This document shows positions 45,480 through 54,385 of a stretch of DNA of 64,000 bases, one piece after another (within the stretch, counting starts at the first letter, position 1; each line of letters begins with the position of its first letter). The notes below the pieces were generated by a model. The model did no database searches, was not told the origin of the DNA, and saw nothing but the letters and a program-made list of their open reading frames with translations. The DNA comes from Quatrionicoccus australiensis (GTDB lineage Bacteria > Pseudomonadota > Gammaproteobacteria > Burkholderiales > Rhodocyclaceae): contig NZ_CP075188.1 in the NCBI RefSeq assembly GCF_020510525.1, positions 2,480,001-2,544,000 on the forward strand. Direction: 5' to 3'. Both the position numbers and the translations under genes were made by a program.

Positions 45480-48400
45480 CTATTTCGGCCAACTGACGTC
45501 CAGCACCCGAACAAAAACCCGCCGGCGCTCTTCAGGATCAAGTTGCGCTTCGAGGCGGGCCTGCAACTCGCCCGGCGAGCTTGGCTTTTTCCCGCCATCC
45601 CTGGCTGGCGGGAAATCACTCTTGCCAAACCAGAGCACAAGATAAATACCGTAACCCGAGGTTTTTGGCGAAGTGGTGTATTGGCTCATCAATTGGCTAC
45701 GCAATGCGCTCCATAACGAGCGGTTATCGTCACGCTTGATTTCGATGGGCACTTCAAAGTCATTGCGATACGACAAGCGGATGTCTGCACGCTTGTCGTT
45801 GGCGTAATCGCCTTCGGGTTGGCAATCGACGCCGAATGTTGCGGAAGAAGCGCGTAGCCTCCTCAGCAAAACATCGCGACAATAATTTTCCTCCCGCTTG
45901 CCGCTCGGCTTCTTGTTTTCAACATTCCAGAAGTCCCGAAAACCATCATCGTTGTCGTTGCGAATCCCAAGCGCAATTTGCTCCAGATAGTCGACCGTCA
46001 GGGCCGCCAAATCAGCGGAATTGACCGGTTCACGATTGGCCAGAATCCGCGCCACGCTTGCCAGTTCGGGGAAACGATAAAGCAACTCGCGCCGCTTCAA
46101 CTTCAACTGGTGCAGTGCATCGAGCAGTGCATGTTTCAATTTACTCAATGACTGCAAAGCAAGCAGCCGCTCGATTTCCCGCTCGGCTTCATCGGTTGCC
46201 AGTGCGCCGAGACGGGTCACCATGGCCAGAATATTTTCGCCACGTTGCATGGTGCTACTGACCACTCCCGAGCGGCGTTCAAAATCGGCATGTGGACTGA
46301 GCAGTTCGATCAGTTTGCCGATGCTCACTGGCGAGAGCGGATAGTCATTGCTGATACCCGCAAAACGCTCGCTGAGAAAGACACACAGATGATTGGCCCT
46401 TAGCCAGTTCTTACCGATATACCGCCAGAGCGCCGATTCGTATTTCGGGGGATCAAGCAGCATGGCCGCCGTCAGCCAGTAAACCCGCTGCGCAACATCC
46501 ATGCCTTTGACGGCCAGCTTATGGTCGACCAGTACCAGTAGCTGAACAGGGGTATAGCGTACAGCCGCTTTCAGCAGATATTCGAGATGCGACAACTGGG
46601 TCGATTTGGCACGAACGGGAAAGCCGGCCAACAAGGGCGGCCCGGCCAATTCTGCGACGCCACGGTAGATTGGATCGTGCGCCAGTGGATAGATGCCGTA
46701 GATGAAATCCTGGCGGGCTTTCAGGGTGGCGCCGGCATAAACGACCAGCACTTCGGCCACCAATTCGGGACACGTCTGTACCAGGTGGGTAAACCATGCC
46801 GGCGTATTGTCTGCGCCATAAGTCAGGCGAAAGGCCAGCATGCGACGCAGGCAGTCGTCGCCGAGCGTATCGACGAGAGAAACACCTTGCTGCCAGCGCA
46901 ACTCCATGCCGATCAGGCAGGGTTTACGGATGTAGTGTTCTCGCTGTTTGATACCGAGGTCGACGATTTCGGCAACACTGGGCAAATCATTGCGAAGGGG
47001 ACTCGCCACGAAACCAGACTCGGCTGCCTCCAGCGCTTCCAAGCCGTTATCACAATAACTGTCGAAGCGTTCCTGGTGCGTTTTTCCATGGGTATCGTAG
47101 TAGTGATCCATCCAGACCCCTGCCAACTCATACAGGATACCGGGCGCGGCACTGCCATCCTGAATCGCCGACAAGTACTTGGACAAATCAATAGCGCGTT
47201 TTCGTTTTTTTTCTGCATGTTCAAGCTTGCGAACTCTGGCTTTGGCTGAGCTATCCCGCTGCCACTCCTGTATTTCGCAAGTCAGCATTCGCTCCAGCCA
47301 GTCCTTTTTCTGCGGATTAGCTTCAGCCCATGCTTCGAGCTTTTCCAGCGACAGACCAACATGACCACGCTCAAACATCAGTGCTTGTACGGCCTCGATG
47401 GCGTGAATCTCGGCAAGCTCGACATTTGGCTCCCGGGATGCCAATTCCAGATGCCAAAGTCCGAAATCATCCGGCACGACAGCGCCATGCAAACGATGCT
47501 CCTGTGCAAAAATGCAAGAACGCACCTGATCTTTCGCCGCACAATGTTTGTAGCAAAGAGCAAGCACTGCCTTGTAACGTTCGGGACGTTTTCCCAACCA
47601 ATCGGCAATGACAGCCTGATGCTCTTTTTCCCTGTGGCTCTCGCCATACTTGTCAGCACCGATTCCTAGCCAGGCAAACAACCGTTCATCATCGATCTCG
47701 TCGCCAAATATTTCCAGGCCCCGGCAGAGCAAGGCACCCTGCATTTTTCGGCAATAGAAGCTGAAGTCGTATTTATCGGAGACAACCAGATCTGTCCTAG
47801 TAGCAAGCTGATCCAGCAAAACAAGCAAATGCAAGTCTGGAGCGATGCTAGCTAATTTATATCCCCAGAAGCTTGCAAGCCCACCGATGTAGTCACGCTT
47901 CTTGGGCGCGTGCAGATAACGAAACAGCACATCGGGTGCGATATAGTCAGGATACAGATGACTGAGCAACTCGCCAGCCAGATCGTCATCAGAATCCGTC
48001 AGCCTATGCTCGTTGATCGAGTCCAGCACGGCCAGCGCCTCTGCGCTTGCCGGCGACAATTTCAACCAGACTCTCAGCGCATGGCTTCTGATTCCACTCC
48101 AGCGGCTGTCATCAAGGACAACAGCCTTGAGGGTTGCCGCCAATTCGGGAATGGGCTCACCTTCGCCAAGGATGTCCAACACGCAATAGGCGAAGTACTG
48201 ACTTGCATCGTCACGCTGCTCCGACAGCAGGGCATTGGTAAATTCAGGGACCAGCTCCGGCTCGGCAAGCGCACCAAAGGAGGCCATGGAAGGAACTTCT
48301 CGGCGCGAGATGAAATGGTGTTTTGTCTCTTCTTGCAGGCCGGCAAGCAACTTGCGCTTGTCGGCCAATGACATGGGTTTGACGTCGCCATAAACCACCA

Positions 48401-49508
48401 CGGTCAGAGGATCGGCCTCGATCAGGCGTTGGCGGGCAGTCTGGCAATGCAGCGCCAACCAGCCGTAGAGGCCACGCAAGCCGGCAACCGTCCGTTCGTC
48501 GCGCCCGACGAAAAGATTGATGACCCGCCGCAGCGGTAGACCGCTTTGATCGATTTGTTTTGCCAGCCATTGCGCCGCCAGGTATTCGGCAACGCTTCGA
48601 TGACTGGGTTGCACCCGCTCTTCGGCGTCGGCAGAACGAAACAGTTTTCGCCTCACGGCCAGGCGCGCCACTGATAAATCGGGCGGGGAAAAATCGTCAA
48701 TCAGCGGGAAACCTGAGTCGGCGCGCTCGATATCGAGCGCCAGGCCGGCCTTGTCGGAGAGCAGCAGCACGGCACAGAGTTGGCCGGCAGCTTCCAGAAC
48801 GCGCTCGACAGAAATCGCCTGGCCGCGCAGGCAATCCCGATGTGGCTTGGCATCCTCTTCCGCCAATTTCCGACAGGCCAGCCTGAAGGTTTCCTCACGG
48901 GTAATCGGCCACTGCCCGTCACGTATGGCCTCTGCCAGCAGGCGTAGCGTCTGGGGATTGTTCAACAAACCGTTGATGCCACGATCACTTGCCTTGTTCA
49001 CAAAATCTTCGGGATCGGCAATGTCGTGGTTGAGCTTCAGAATCTCCTGAATTTCCTCCGGGCTCAGGGGCTGAAGAACAAAGACCCCGAGGCGACCATC
49101 CGGCGACACATCGCTCACCGCCTGACTGTCCGTTGAACCGAACCAATCGGCCGCACGACAGGCGATACGAAATTTGGGGTTGCCGAGCTTTCTCAGATGA
49201 CCCCGGATTTTCAACAAGATGCTGCTGTCGCCGCCACTGGCGCGCGTCTCATCCAGACCATCGAGAAACAAGGTTTTCCCTTGCCAAGCCGGGTCGGGAT
49301 CATCGCTTAAAAATTTGGCGATGGAGATATAGAGACCTTCTGTCTCTGAGGCTTCCATCTTGAATACTTCGGTCTTCCCTGCACCCGGCTCACCCAGTAA
49401 AACCCATGCTCCTTGGTCGCGAAGCTCGGGCAAGAGGCAAATCGGATTTTCAGCCAGCCTGGCTGCATCGTCAGAGATTCGGGAAACATGACGCGGGATG
49501 AGCAACAT
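45480..49508 (-). CDS. NACHT-like STAND NTPase with C-terminal PD-(D/E)XK nuclease domain
   Basis: 1342 residues from MLLIPRHVSRISDDAARLAE. Walker A LLGEPGAGKTEVF (residues 37-49), NACHT-type Walker B LFLDGLDE (80-87) and an arginine motif FRIACRAADW (about 113-122) sit at the very N-terminus. Residues about 300-1190 are mostly helical and look like an alpha-solenoid sensor. The C-terminal 150 residues have Asp1242 (KRADIRLSY) and Glu1256-X-Lys1258 (VPIEIKRDD), the spacing of a PD-(D/E)XK nuclease, followed by SQYTTSPKTSGYGIYLVLWF. I chose the ATG at 49508, 5 bp after the preceding gene with GGAG upstream; a TTG at 49526 is possible. Less GC-rich than its neighbours. Role in phage or plasmid defence is inferred from architecture. 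Confidence 0.8.
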   Translation of the reverse strand: MLLIPRHVSRISDDAARLAENPICLLPELRDQGAWVLLGEPGAGKTEVFKMEASETEGLYISIAKFLSDDPDPAWQGKTLFLDGLDETRASGGDSSILLKIRGHLRKLGNPKFRIACRAADWFGSTDSQAVSDVSPDGRLGVFVLQPLSPEEIQEILKLNHDIADPEDFVNKASDRGINGLLNNPQTLRLLAEAIRDGQWPITREETFRLACRKLAEEDAKPHRDCLRGQAISVERVLEAAGQLCAVLLLSDKAGLALDIERADSGFPLIDDFSPPDLSVARLAVRRKLFRSADAEERVQPSHRSVAEYLAAQWLAKQIDQSGLPLRRVINLFVGRDERTVAGLRGLYGWLALHCQTARQRLIEADPLTVVVYGDVKPMSLADKRKLLAGLQEETKHHFISRREVPSMASFGALAEPELVPEFTNALLSEQRDDASQYFAYCVLDILGEGEPIPELAATLKAVVLDDSRWSGIRSHALRVWLKLSPASAEALAVLDSINEHRLTDSDDDLAGELLSHLYPDYIAPDVLFRYLHAPKKRDYIGGLASFWGYKLASIAPDLHLLVLLDQLATRTDLVVSDKYDFSFYCRKMQGALLCRGLEIFGDEIDDERLFAWLGIGADKYGESHREKEHQAVIADWLGKRPERYKAVLALCYKHCAAKDQVRSCIFAQEHRLHGAVVPDDFGLWHLELASREPNVELAEIHAIEAVQALMFERGHVGLSLEKLEAWAEANPQKKDWLERMLTCEIQEWQRDSSAKARVRKLEHAEKKRKRAIDLSKYLSAIQDGSAAPGILYELAGVWMDHYYDTHGKTHQERFDSYCDNGLEALEAAESGFVASPLRNDLPSVAEIVDLGIKQREHYIRKPCLIGMELRWQQGVSLVDTLGDDCLRRMLAFRLTYGADNTPAWFTHLVQTCPELVAEVLVVYAGATLKARQDFIYGIYPLAHDPIYRGVAELAGPPLLAGFPVRAKSTQLSHLEYLLKAAVRYTPVQLLVLVDHKLAVKGMDVAQRVYWLTAAMLLDPPKYESALWRYIGKNWLRANHLCVFLSERFAGISNDYPLSPVSIGKLIELLSPHADFERRSGVVSSTMQRGENILAMVTRLGALATDEAEREIERLLALQSLSKLKHALLDALHQLKLKRRELLYRFPELASVARILANREPVNSADLAALTVDYLEQIALGIRNDNDDGFRDFWNVENKKPSGKREENYCRDVLLRRLRASSATFGVDCQPEGDYANDKRADIRLSYRNDFEVPIEIKRDDNRSLWSALRSQLMSQYTTSPKTSGYGIYLVLWFGKSDFPPARDGGKKPSSPGELQARLEAQLDPEERRRVFVRVLDVSWPK

Positions 49509-49513
49509 TCTTC

Positions 49514-50776
49514 TTACTCCAGCCAATCATCGGCGGGATGAGACAGGAATTCGGCCAAGGGAACACCGCCTTCACCAACGATCAAGCTGCGAGCATCCTT
49601 GAACTTCCCGGTAAAAACCTCCAGTCCCTTGGGGGCTGCATATTTCGCACCGCTTTTGACTTCGATGGCAAGGATCTTTCTACCGTTGGTGAGGACGAAA
49701 TCGACTTCGAGCGGGCTTTCCCGCCAGTACTGGATTTCGCAATCTTCCGAAGCGGTATTGATCAAATGTGCGCCGACGGTACTTTCGACCATACGCCCCC
49801 AGTAGCTCCGATCTGCGGTTGCTTCGGCAAAGGAATATCCGGCCAATGCCGAAATAAGGGCGGTGTTGTGGGCGTTCAGCTTCGGACTGGAGGCCCGTTT
49901 GCGGAATGCCTGCATGGCAAACTTTGATAAGCCGCTTAGCAAGCCGGCCATGGAGAGCAGCTCAAGATAGTGAGCCAGCGTCGTCGTATTTCCGGCATCG
50001 GCCAATTGGCCACGCAATTTGTCGTAGGCAATGATTTGGCCGGAATAGGCACCACATCCCAACTCGAACAGCGCTTTCAGCAAGGCAGGCTTGTCGACCC
50101 GCGTCATTTGCAGAATGTCTTTTTCGATATTCGGCTGAATCAGGGCCGTACGAACATAATGTCGCCAGCGTGTTTCCTCCCTGATCAGGCTCGCGCTACC
50201 GGGATAGCCACCAAAGTAGATGTACTCGTCCAGAGAAAAATCGAACGCAGCCTGCATCTCTCCGTAAGACCAGTGCGCCATGCGAATGGGCTCGTAGCGG
50301 CCCGCCAGACTTTCGGTAAGGCCCTTCTGCATCAACCAGGGTGACGAACCGAGCAAGACGATGTGGAGCGGCAGATTCTCGGCGCGATCAGCATCCCACA
50401 GGCCTTTGACAATTTCGGACCAACGGGGAATTTTCTGAATTTCGTCGATAGCCAGGACGTAGCGTTCGCCCTCAGAGAGATTTCTTGCGTTTGCCCGCGC
50501 CTGATTCCATTGCCGCACGAGCCATTCGGCGGTTGGTGGCGCCCCAGCTACGCTCTGTGCCACGGAGAAACTACTTGTATCGTTGAAAGGATCAAGTGCT
50601 TCCGGACCCGCTTGATCGACAGCGACGAAACTGGATCGCTCCCGATACTCAGACAAGGCCTGCCGGACCATTGTGGTTTTGCCAACTTGGCGAGGGCCGG
50701 CGACAACGATCATGAAGCGCGGCTGCTCACTGAGCCGGCTACGCAGGGTATTGATTTGACTACGTTCAAATAACAT
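49514..50776 (-). CDS. AAA ATPase of the AAA_14/DUF4143 family
   Basis: 420 residues. Walker A VVAGPRQVGKTTMV (about 24-37), Walker B YVLAIDEIQKIPRW (about 105-118), and sensor-type LLGSSPWLMQKGL. The C-terminal DUF4143 region has VDFVLTNGRKILAIEVKSG, an Asp...Glu-X-Lys pattern like a PD-(D/E)XK fold. Family members are widespread and poorly understood. It lies 5 bp upstream of the NACHT-nuclease gene on the same strand, so the two are an operon. A perfect 16-bp palindrome lies just before its start codon. Confidence 0.88.
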   Translation of the reverse strand: MLFERSQINTLRSRLSEQPRFMIVVAGPRQVGKTTMVRQALSEYRERSSFVAVDQAGPEALDPFNDTSSFSVAQSVAGAPPTAEWLVRQWNQARANARNLSEGERYVLAIDEIQKIPRWSEIVKGLWDADRAENLPLHIVLLGSSPWLMQKGLTESLAGRYEPIRMAHWSYGEMQAAFDFSLDEYIYFGGYPGSASLIREETRWRHYVRTALIQPNIEKDILQMTRVDKPALLKALFELGCGAYSGQIIAYDKLRGQLADAGNTTTLAHYLELLSMAGLLSGLSKFAMQAFRKRASSPKLNAHNTALISALAGYSFAEATADRSYWGRMVESTVGAHLINTASEDCEIQYWRESPLEVDFVLTNGRKILAIEVKSGAKYAAPKGLEVFTGKFKDARSLIVGEGGVPLAEFLSHPADDWLE

Positions 50777-50787
50777 TTTTACGATAC

Positions 50788-50803
50788 TGAGTAAATTTAC
50801 TCA
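50788..50803. promoter_or_regulatory. Perfect 16-bp palindrome, likely operator of the NTPase-nuclease operon
   Basis: TGAGTAAATTTACTCA, fully self-complementary, 11 bp before the ATG of the DUF4143 gene. Its size and place suit a dimeric repressor site. No repressor gene is next to it. Confidence 0.5.
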
Positions 50804-51004
50804 CAACATTAATACTTAACATTCTTGAACGCAATGAACTTTCTGGCGTTCAAGGCATTTCCAGTCAGTTCGAAAAAAAATCAAACTCCCAACGGTCGAC
50901 ACAAAACCAGGCATCGAATTGGGGCGCATACAGCTTTCAGTGCGCAAAAGCGGTGCGCAAAAAGAGCATGTCGAGTTAGCCGAAACCCCGATCCGGCCTG
51001 GATT

Positions 51005-51022
51005 GCTGACTTTTCGGTCAGC
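51005..51022. promoter_or_regulatory. Inverted repeat upstream of the LysR gene
   Basis: GCTGAC-TTTTCG-GTCAGC, about 66 bp before the LysR ATG; a further TCAGC lies at 51051. It could be the autoregulatory LysR binding site or a hairpin in the leader. Confidence 0.35.
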
Positions 51023-51087
51023 AGACGACGAGGCGCGTTTATTGCTTTAGTCAGCTATCAACGCCGAATCGTCAGAGGGGAAAAATA

Positions 51088-52074
51088 ATGGCAACGACTT
51101 GTTCCTGGGAATCCATCGATGTGCATCTGCTGCAGGTCTTGCATGCGCTGCTCACCGAATGCAGCGTCTCCAACGCCGCCCGCCGCCTGAACCAGTCGCA
51201 GCCGGCGGTGAGTACCGCGCTGCGTCGCCTACGCGACATCACCGGCGACCAGTTGCTGGTGCGCAGCCGCAATGGCATGACGCCGACCGAGCGCGGCCAG
51301 TCGCTGCTCGAACCGGTCAAGATCGCGCTCGCCCAGATCGAGGCGATCGGCCTGCAACAGGTACGCTTCGATCCGATGAAGTCGAAGCGCGTCTTCAACA
51401 TCGCAACGCCGGATTACCTGAATGCCATCCTGATTGGCAACATCGTCGCCCGCCTGCGCAAGCTGGCGCCCAATTCGCAGGTCGTGCTGCATTCCTTCGG
51501 GCCGGATTACGACTACGCCCGCGCCCTCGAATCGGGCGAACTCGACACCGTCATCGGCAACTGGCCGCAGCCGCCCGAGCACCTGCGCCTGGCACCGCTC
51601 TTCGACGACGACGTCGTCTGCCTGATGCGCAAGGATCACCCGCTGGCCGGCCACAAGCTGACCCAGGACGACTACCTGAATGCCGAGCACCTGGTGCCGA
51701 CGCCCTACGCGGTCGGTCAGCGCGGCGTCATCGACATGCAGCTGGCGCGCGAACGCTTGAAGCGCAACATCGTCGCCAGCGTGCCCTACTTCAATCTGGT
51801 GCCTTACGTGCTGTTGCAGAACGACATCATCTTCTCGGCACCGCGCATCTTTGCCGAGCACTGCTGCTCGCTGGGCGATCTGTGCTTCGCCGAATCGCCG
51901 CTTGAGTTCCCCAAGATGCGCTTCTACCTGCTCTGGCACGACCGTTCGCACCATTCCGAGGAATGCCGCTGGTTCCGCGAGCAGATCGTCGATGTCATCC
52001 GCGAACGCGTCGGTAACAAGAGCGACAGCGTCCAGTCCGCCGCCCCGGTCGCAAAAAAGCGCGCCCTGGCCTGA
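51088..52074 (+). CDS. LysR-family transcriptional regulator
   Basis: 328 residues. N-terminal winged helix-turn-helix (LLTECSVSNAARRLNQSQPAVSTALRRLRDITGDQLLVR, about residues 22-60) and a periplasmic-binding-protein-like effector domain (about 95-300, ATPDYLNAILIGNIVARLRK). It converges on uraD and is next to the urate genes, so it probably controls them; the effector would be urate or an intermediate (inference). Confidence 0.88.
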   Translation: MATTCSWESIDVHLLQVLHALLTECSVSNAARRLNQSQPAVSTALRRLRDITGDQLLVRSRNGMTPTERGQSLLEPVKIALAQIEAIGLQQVRFDPMKSKRVFNIATPDYLNAILIGNIVARLRKLAPNSQVVLHSFGPDYDYARALESGELDTVIGNWPQPPEHLRLAPLFDDDVVCLMRKDHPLAGHKLTQDDYLNAEHLVPTPYAVGQRGVIDMQLARERLKRNIVASVPYFNLVPYVLLQNDIIFSAPRIFAEHCCSLGDLCFAESPLEFPKMRFYLLWHDRSHHSEECRWFREQIVDVIRERVGNKSDSVQSAAPVAKKRALA

Positions 52075-52080
52075 TTTTGC

Positions 52081-52103
52081 CCCGGTCGACGCGGTCGACC
52101 GGG
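52081..52103. terminator. Bidirectional hairpin between the LysR gene and uraD
   Basis: CCCGGTCGAC-GCG-GTCGACCGGG, a perfect 10-bp stem with a 3-base loop followed by TTTATT on the plus strand. It sits exactly between two convergent stop codons. Confidence 0.7.
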
Positions 52104-52104
52104 T

Positions 52105-52626
52105 TTATTCGGCGAAAATCAGGTCGTCGAGACGGAAGCTGGCTATGCGCAGGATCTGCGCCAGCGCTTCGGCGAATTCATCTTCCGGCCGGCGCGTCAG
52201 ACGTGCCGCCATCGCCGCGATGATTTCCTGCCGCCCCAGTCCCTTGACCGCGATGATGAAGGGCCAGCCGAATCGTTCCCGGTAGGCTGAATTCAATTTC
52301 TGGATGCTGGCGAACTCCTCCGGCGTACAGGCATTGAGCCCGGCCCCGGCCTGTTCGCGCGCCGAATCGGTGGTCAGGTCGCCGCGCACTGCCGCCTTGC
52401 CGGCCAGCTCCGGGTGGGCATTGATCAGGGCGAGCAGTTCGCCGCGTTCGGCCTCGGCCAGCACCGTACGCAACACCTCAAGCAGCGCCGCACGGTTGGC
52501 AAAGGGGCGCCGCTCCCAGGCCCTTTCCATGACCCAGGGCGAATGCTCGAAGACCGCACCGACGGCAGCCATGAAGCTGGCGCGATCGAGGCGGGAAAGA
52601 CTGTCTATGGTCAGATGTTCGAGCAT
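52105..52626 (-). CDS. uraD: 2-oxo-4-hydroxy-4-carboxy-5-ureidoimidazoline (OHCU) decarboxylase
   Basis: 173 residues. Decarboxylates OHCU to S-allantoin, third step of urate oxidation. LINAHPELAGKAA carries the catalytic histidine, and FGWPFIIAVKGLGRQEII is the other family signature. It is divergent from uraH across a 221-bp spacer that must carry both promoters. Confidence 0.95.
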   Translation of the reverse strand: MLEHLTIDSLSRLDRASFMAAVGAVFEHSPWVMERAWERRPFANRAALLEVLRTVLAEAERGELLALINAHPELAGKAAVRGDLTTDSAREQAGAGLNACTPEEFASIQKLNSAYRERFGWPFIIAVKGLGRQEIIAAMAARLTRRPEDEFAEALAQILRIASFRLDDLIFAE

Positions 52627-52807
52627 GGGGAAAGGAAGGCAGTTGAACGTTGGCCTAGCTTACGGAGGTCGCCCCCCTTCCAGCAAGCCGCCGGGCAATA
52701 TAACGATCTTGCGCGCTTTCATATATCGCCGGGCGCAGCGGCGCCAAACCGGCCTTCATCTGGAAAACCCGATAGCCTTTATAAACCCGCCGGCGGCCGA
52801 GGCTTCC

Positions 52808-52813
52808 TATAAT
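52808..52813 (+). promoter_or_regulatory. Possible -10 box for uraH-puuD
   Basis: TATAAT, 35 bp before the uraH ATG. No good -35 box is at the right distance, which fits an activator-dependent promoter such as a LysR target. Confidence 0.4.
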
Positions 52814-52847
52814 CGCCCCATCGCCATTTCCGTTTCCGGAGAAGCCC

Positions 52848-53201
52848 ATGGGGCGCCTGACCACGCATGTACTCGACACCGCCAACGGCCTGCCCGCCGC
52901 CGGCATGCACTTCACGCTGTACCGCATCGACGGCGCCGCGCGCACGCAACTCGTCGCCGGCACGACCAATGCCGACGGCCGCTTCGACCGGCCGCTGCTT
53001 GAAGGCGAAGCGCTGACGCCGGGCTGCTACGAACTGGTCTTCGCCAGCGCCGACTACTTCCGCGCCCTGGGTACCGAGCTGCCCGAGCCGCCCTTCCTCG
53101 ACCGGATCAGCCTCGCCTTCGGCATCGCCGATGCGGCCAGCCATTACCACGTTCCCCTGCTCGTCTCGCCGTGGGCCTACTCGACCTACCGGGGCAGCTG
53201 A
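52848..53201 (+). CDS. uraH: 5-hydroxyisourate hydrolase (transthyretin-like)
   Basis: 117 residues. Hydrolyses 5-hydroxyisourate to OHCU. The N-terminal LTTHVLDTANGLPAAG and the C-terminal tetrapeptide YRGS are the two diagnostic motifs that separate the enzyme from transthyretin. Its stop shares one base with the puuD start, so urate oxidase and its product hydrolase are coupled. Confidence 0.96.
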   Translation: MGRLTTHVLDTANGLPAAGMHFTLYRIDGAARTQLVAGTTNADGRFDRPLLEGEALTPGCYELVFASADYFRALGTELPEPPFLDRISLAFGIADAASHYHVPLLVSPWAYSTYRGS

Positions 53202-54385
53202 TGGACAGCGCCTACCTGATCGAAATCGGCTCGCTGCTGCTGCGCTGGCTGCACCTGATCGTCGGCATCGCCTGGATCGGCTCCTCGTTCTACTTCGTCT
53301 GGCTAGACAACACGCTGAAGGCGCCGAGCGATCCCGACCTGATCGCCAAGGGCGTCGGCGGCGAACTGTGGGCGGTGCATGGCGGCGGCTTCTACAACCC
53401 GCAGAAATACCTGGTCGCGCCCAAGAACCTGCCGGACGACCTGCACTGGTTCAAGTGGGAGTCCTACTCGACCTGGATCACCGGCTTCTTCCTGCTCGGC
53501 GTGCTCTATTACTCGCAGGCCGCGACCTACATGGTCGATCCGGCCAAGGCAGCGCTGACGCCGGGCCAGGCAATCGGCGTCGGCCTGGCGACGCTGGCCG
53601 GTGGCTGGCTGGTCTACGACGGCCTGTGCCGGCTGCTGATGAAGCGCAGCCTGCTGCTCTTCGCGGCGCTCTACTTCATTTTCGTGGTTGCCGTCGCCTA
53701 TGCGCTGACCCACCTGCTTTCCGGGCGCGCCGCCTTCCTGCATGTCGGCGCGATGATCGCGACAACGATGAGCGGCAATGTCTTCTTCTGGATCATTCCC
53801 GGCCAGAAAACCACGGTCGCCGCCATGCAGCGCGGCGAGGTGCCGGACGCCATCCACGGCCAGCGGGCCAAGCAGCGCAGCGTGCATAACAACTACCTGA
53901 CGCTGCCGGTGCTGTTCTGCATGATCTCGAATCACTACGCCTTCACCTACAACCACCCGCAGGCCTGGCTGGTGCTGGCGGCGATCATGCTTGCCGCGGT
54001 ACTGATCCGCCACTTCTTCAATCTCAAGCACAAGGGCATTTTTGCCTGGCAATACCCGTTGACCGGTGGCGCCATCCTGCTTGCCGTTTTCGTCTGGCTG
54101 GCACCGGCGCCACTCGCCGTTTCGGCAGCCAGCGCACCGCAGCTGGCCGACATCGAGCCGATCATCGCGGCGCGCTGTGCCGGCTGCCATGCCACCGCAC
54201 CGACGCTGATGCCGGCCGCGCCGGCCGGCGTGCTGCTCGACAACCCGGCCGCCATCCGCGCCAACGGCCCGCGCATCCTGGCCCAGGCCGTGCAATTGAA
54301 GGCCATGCCGCTCGGCAACATCACCGCGATGACCGATGCCGAACGCGCCAAGCTGGCCGCCTGGGTAGCCGGCGGTTACCGCTGA
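53201..54385 (+). CDS. puuD: Membrane-bound urate oxidase with cytochrome c domain
   Basis: 394 residues. About eight membrane segments (starting LLLRWLHLIVGIAWIGSSFY), the conserved WAVHGGGFYNPQKY and HNNYLTLPVLFCMISNHYAF, and a C-terminal haem c site CAGCH (Cys326, Cys329, His330). The PuuD type oxidises urate to 5-hydroxyisourate and passes electrons to the respiratory chain rather than making hydrogen peroxide as soluble uricase does. Starts at ATG 53201, overlapping uraH. Confidence 0.93.
   Translation: MDSAYLIEIGSLLLRWLHLIVGIAWIGSSFYFVWLDNTLKAPSDPDLIAKGVGGELWAVHGGGFYNPQKYLVAPKNLPDDLHWFKWESYSTWITGFFLLGVLYYSQAATYMVDPAKAALTPGQAIGVGLATLAGGWLVYDGLCRLLMKRSLLLFAALYFIFVVAVAYALTHLLSGRAAFLHVGAMIATTMSGNVFFWIIPGQKTTVAAMQRGEVPDAIHGQRAKQRSVHNNYLTLPVLFCMISNHYAFTYNHPQAWLVLAAIMLAAVLIRHFFNLKHKGIFAWQYPLTGGAILLAVFVWLAPAPLAVSAASAPQLADIEPIIAARCAGCHATAPTLMPAAPAGVLLDNPAAIRANGPRILAQAVQLKAMPLGNITAMTDAERAKLAAWVAGGYR

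Larger units (their letters stand above)
50777..51087. other. Divergent spacer between the DUF4143 gene and the LysR gene
   Basis: 311 bp, AT-rich next to the DUF4143 gene. It holds the palindrome at 50788-50803 and an inverted repeat at 51005-51022, plus the LysR ribosome site (AGAGGGGAAAAATA before ATG). A short plus-strand frame here has no support. Confidence 0.5.

Noticed and set aside
50825..51088. 87-codon plus-strand frame before the LysR gene
   Set aside because: Composition is not coding-like, it covers the intergenic control region, and it has no family resemblance.
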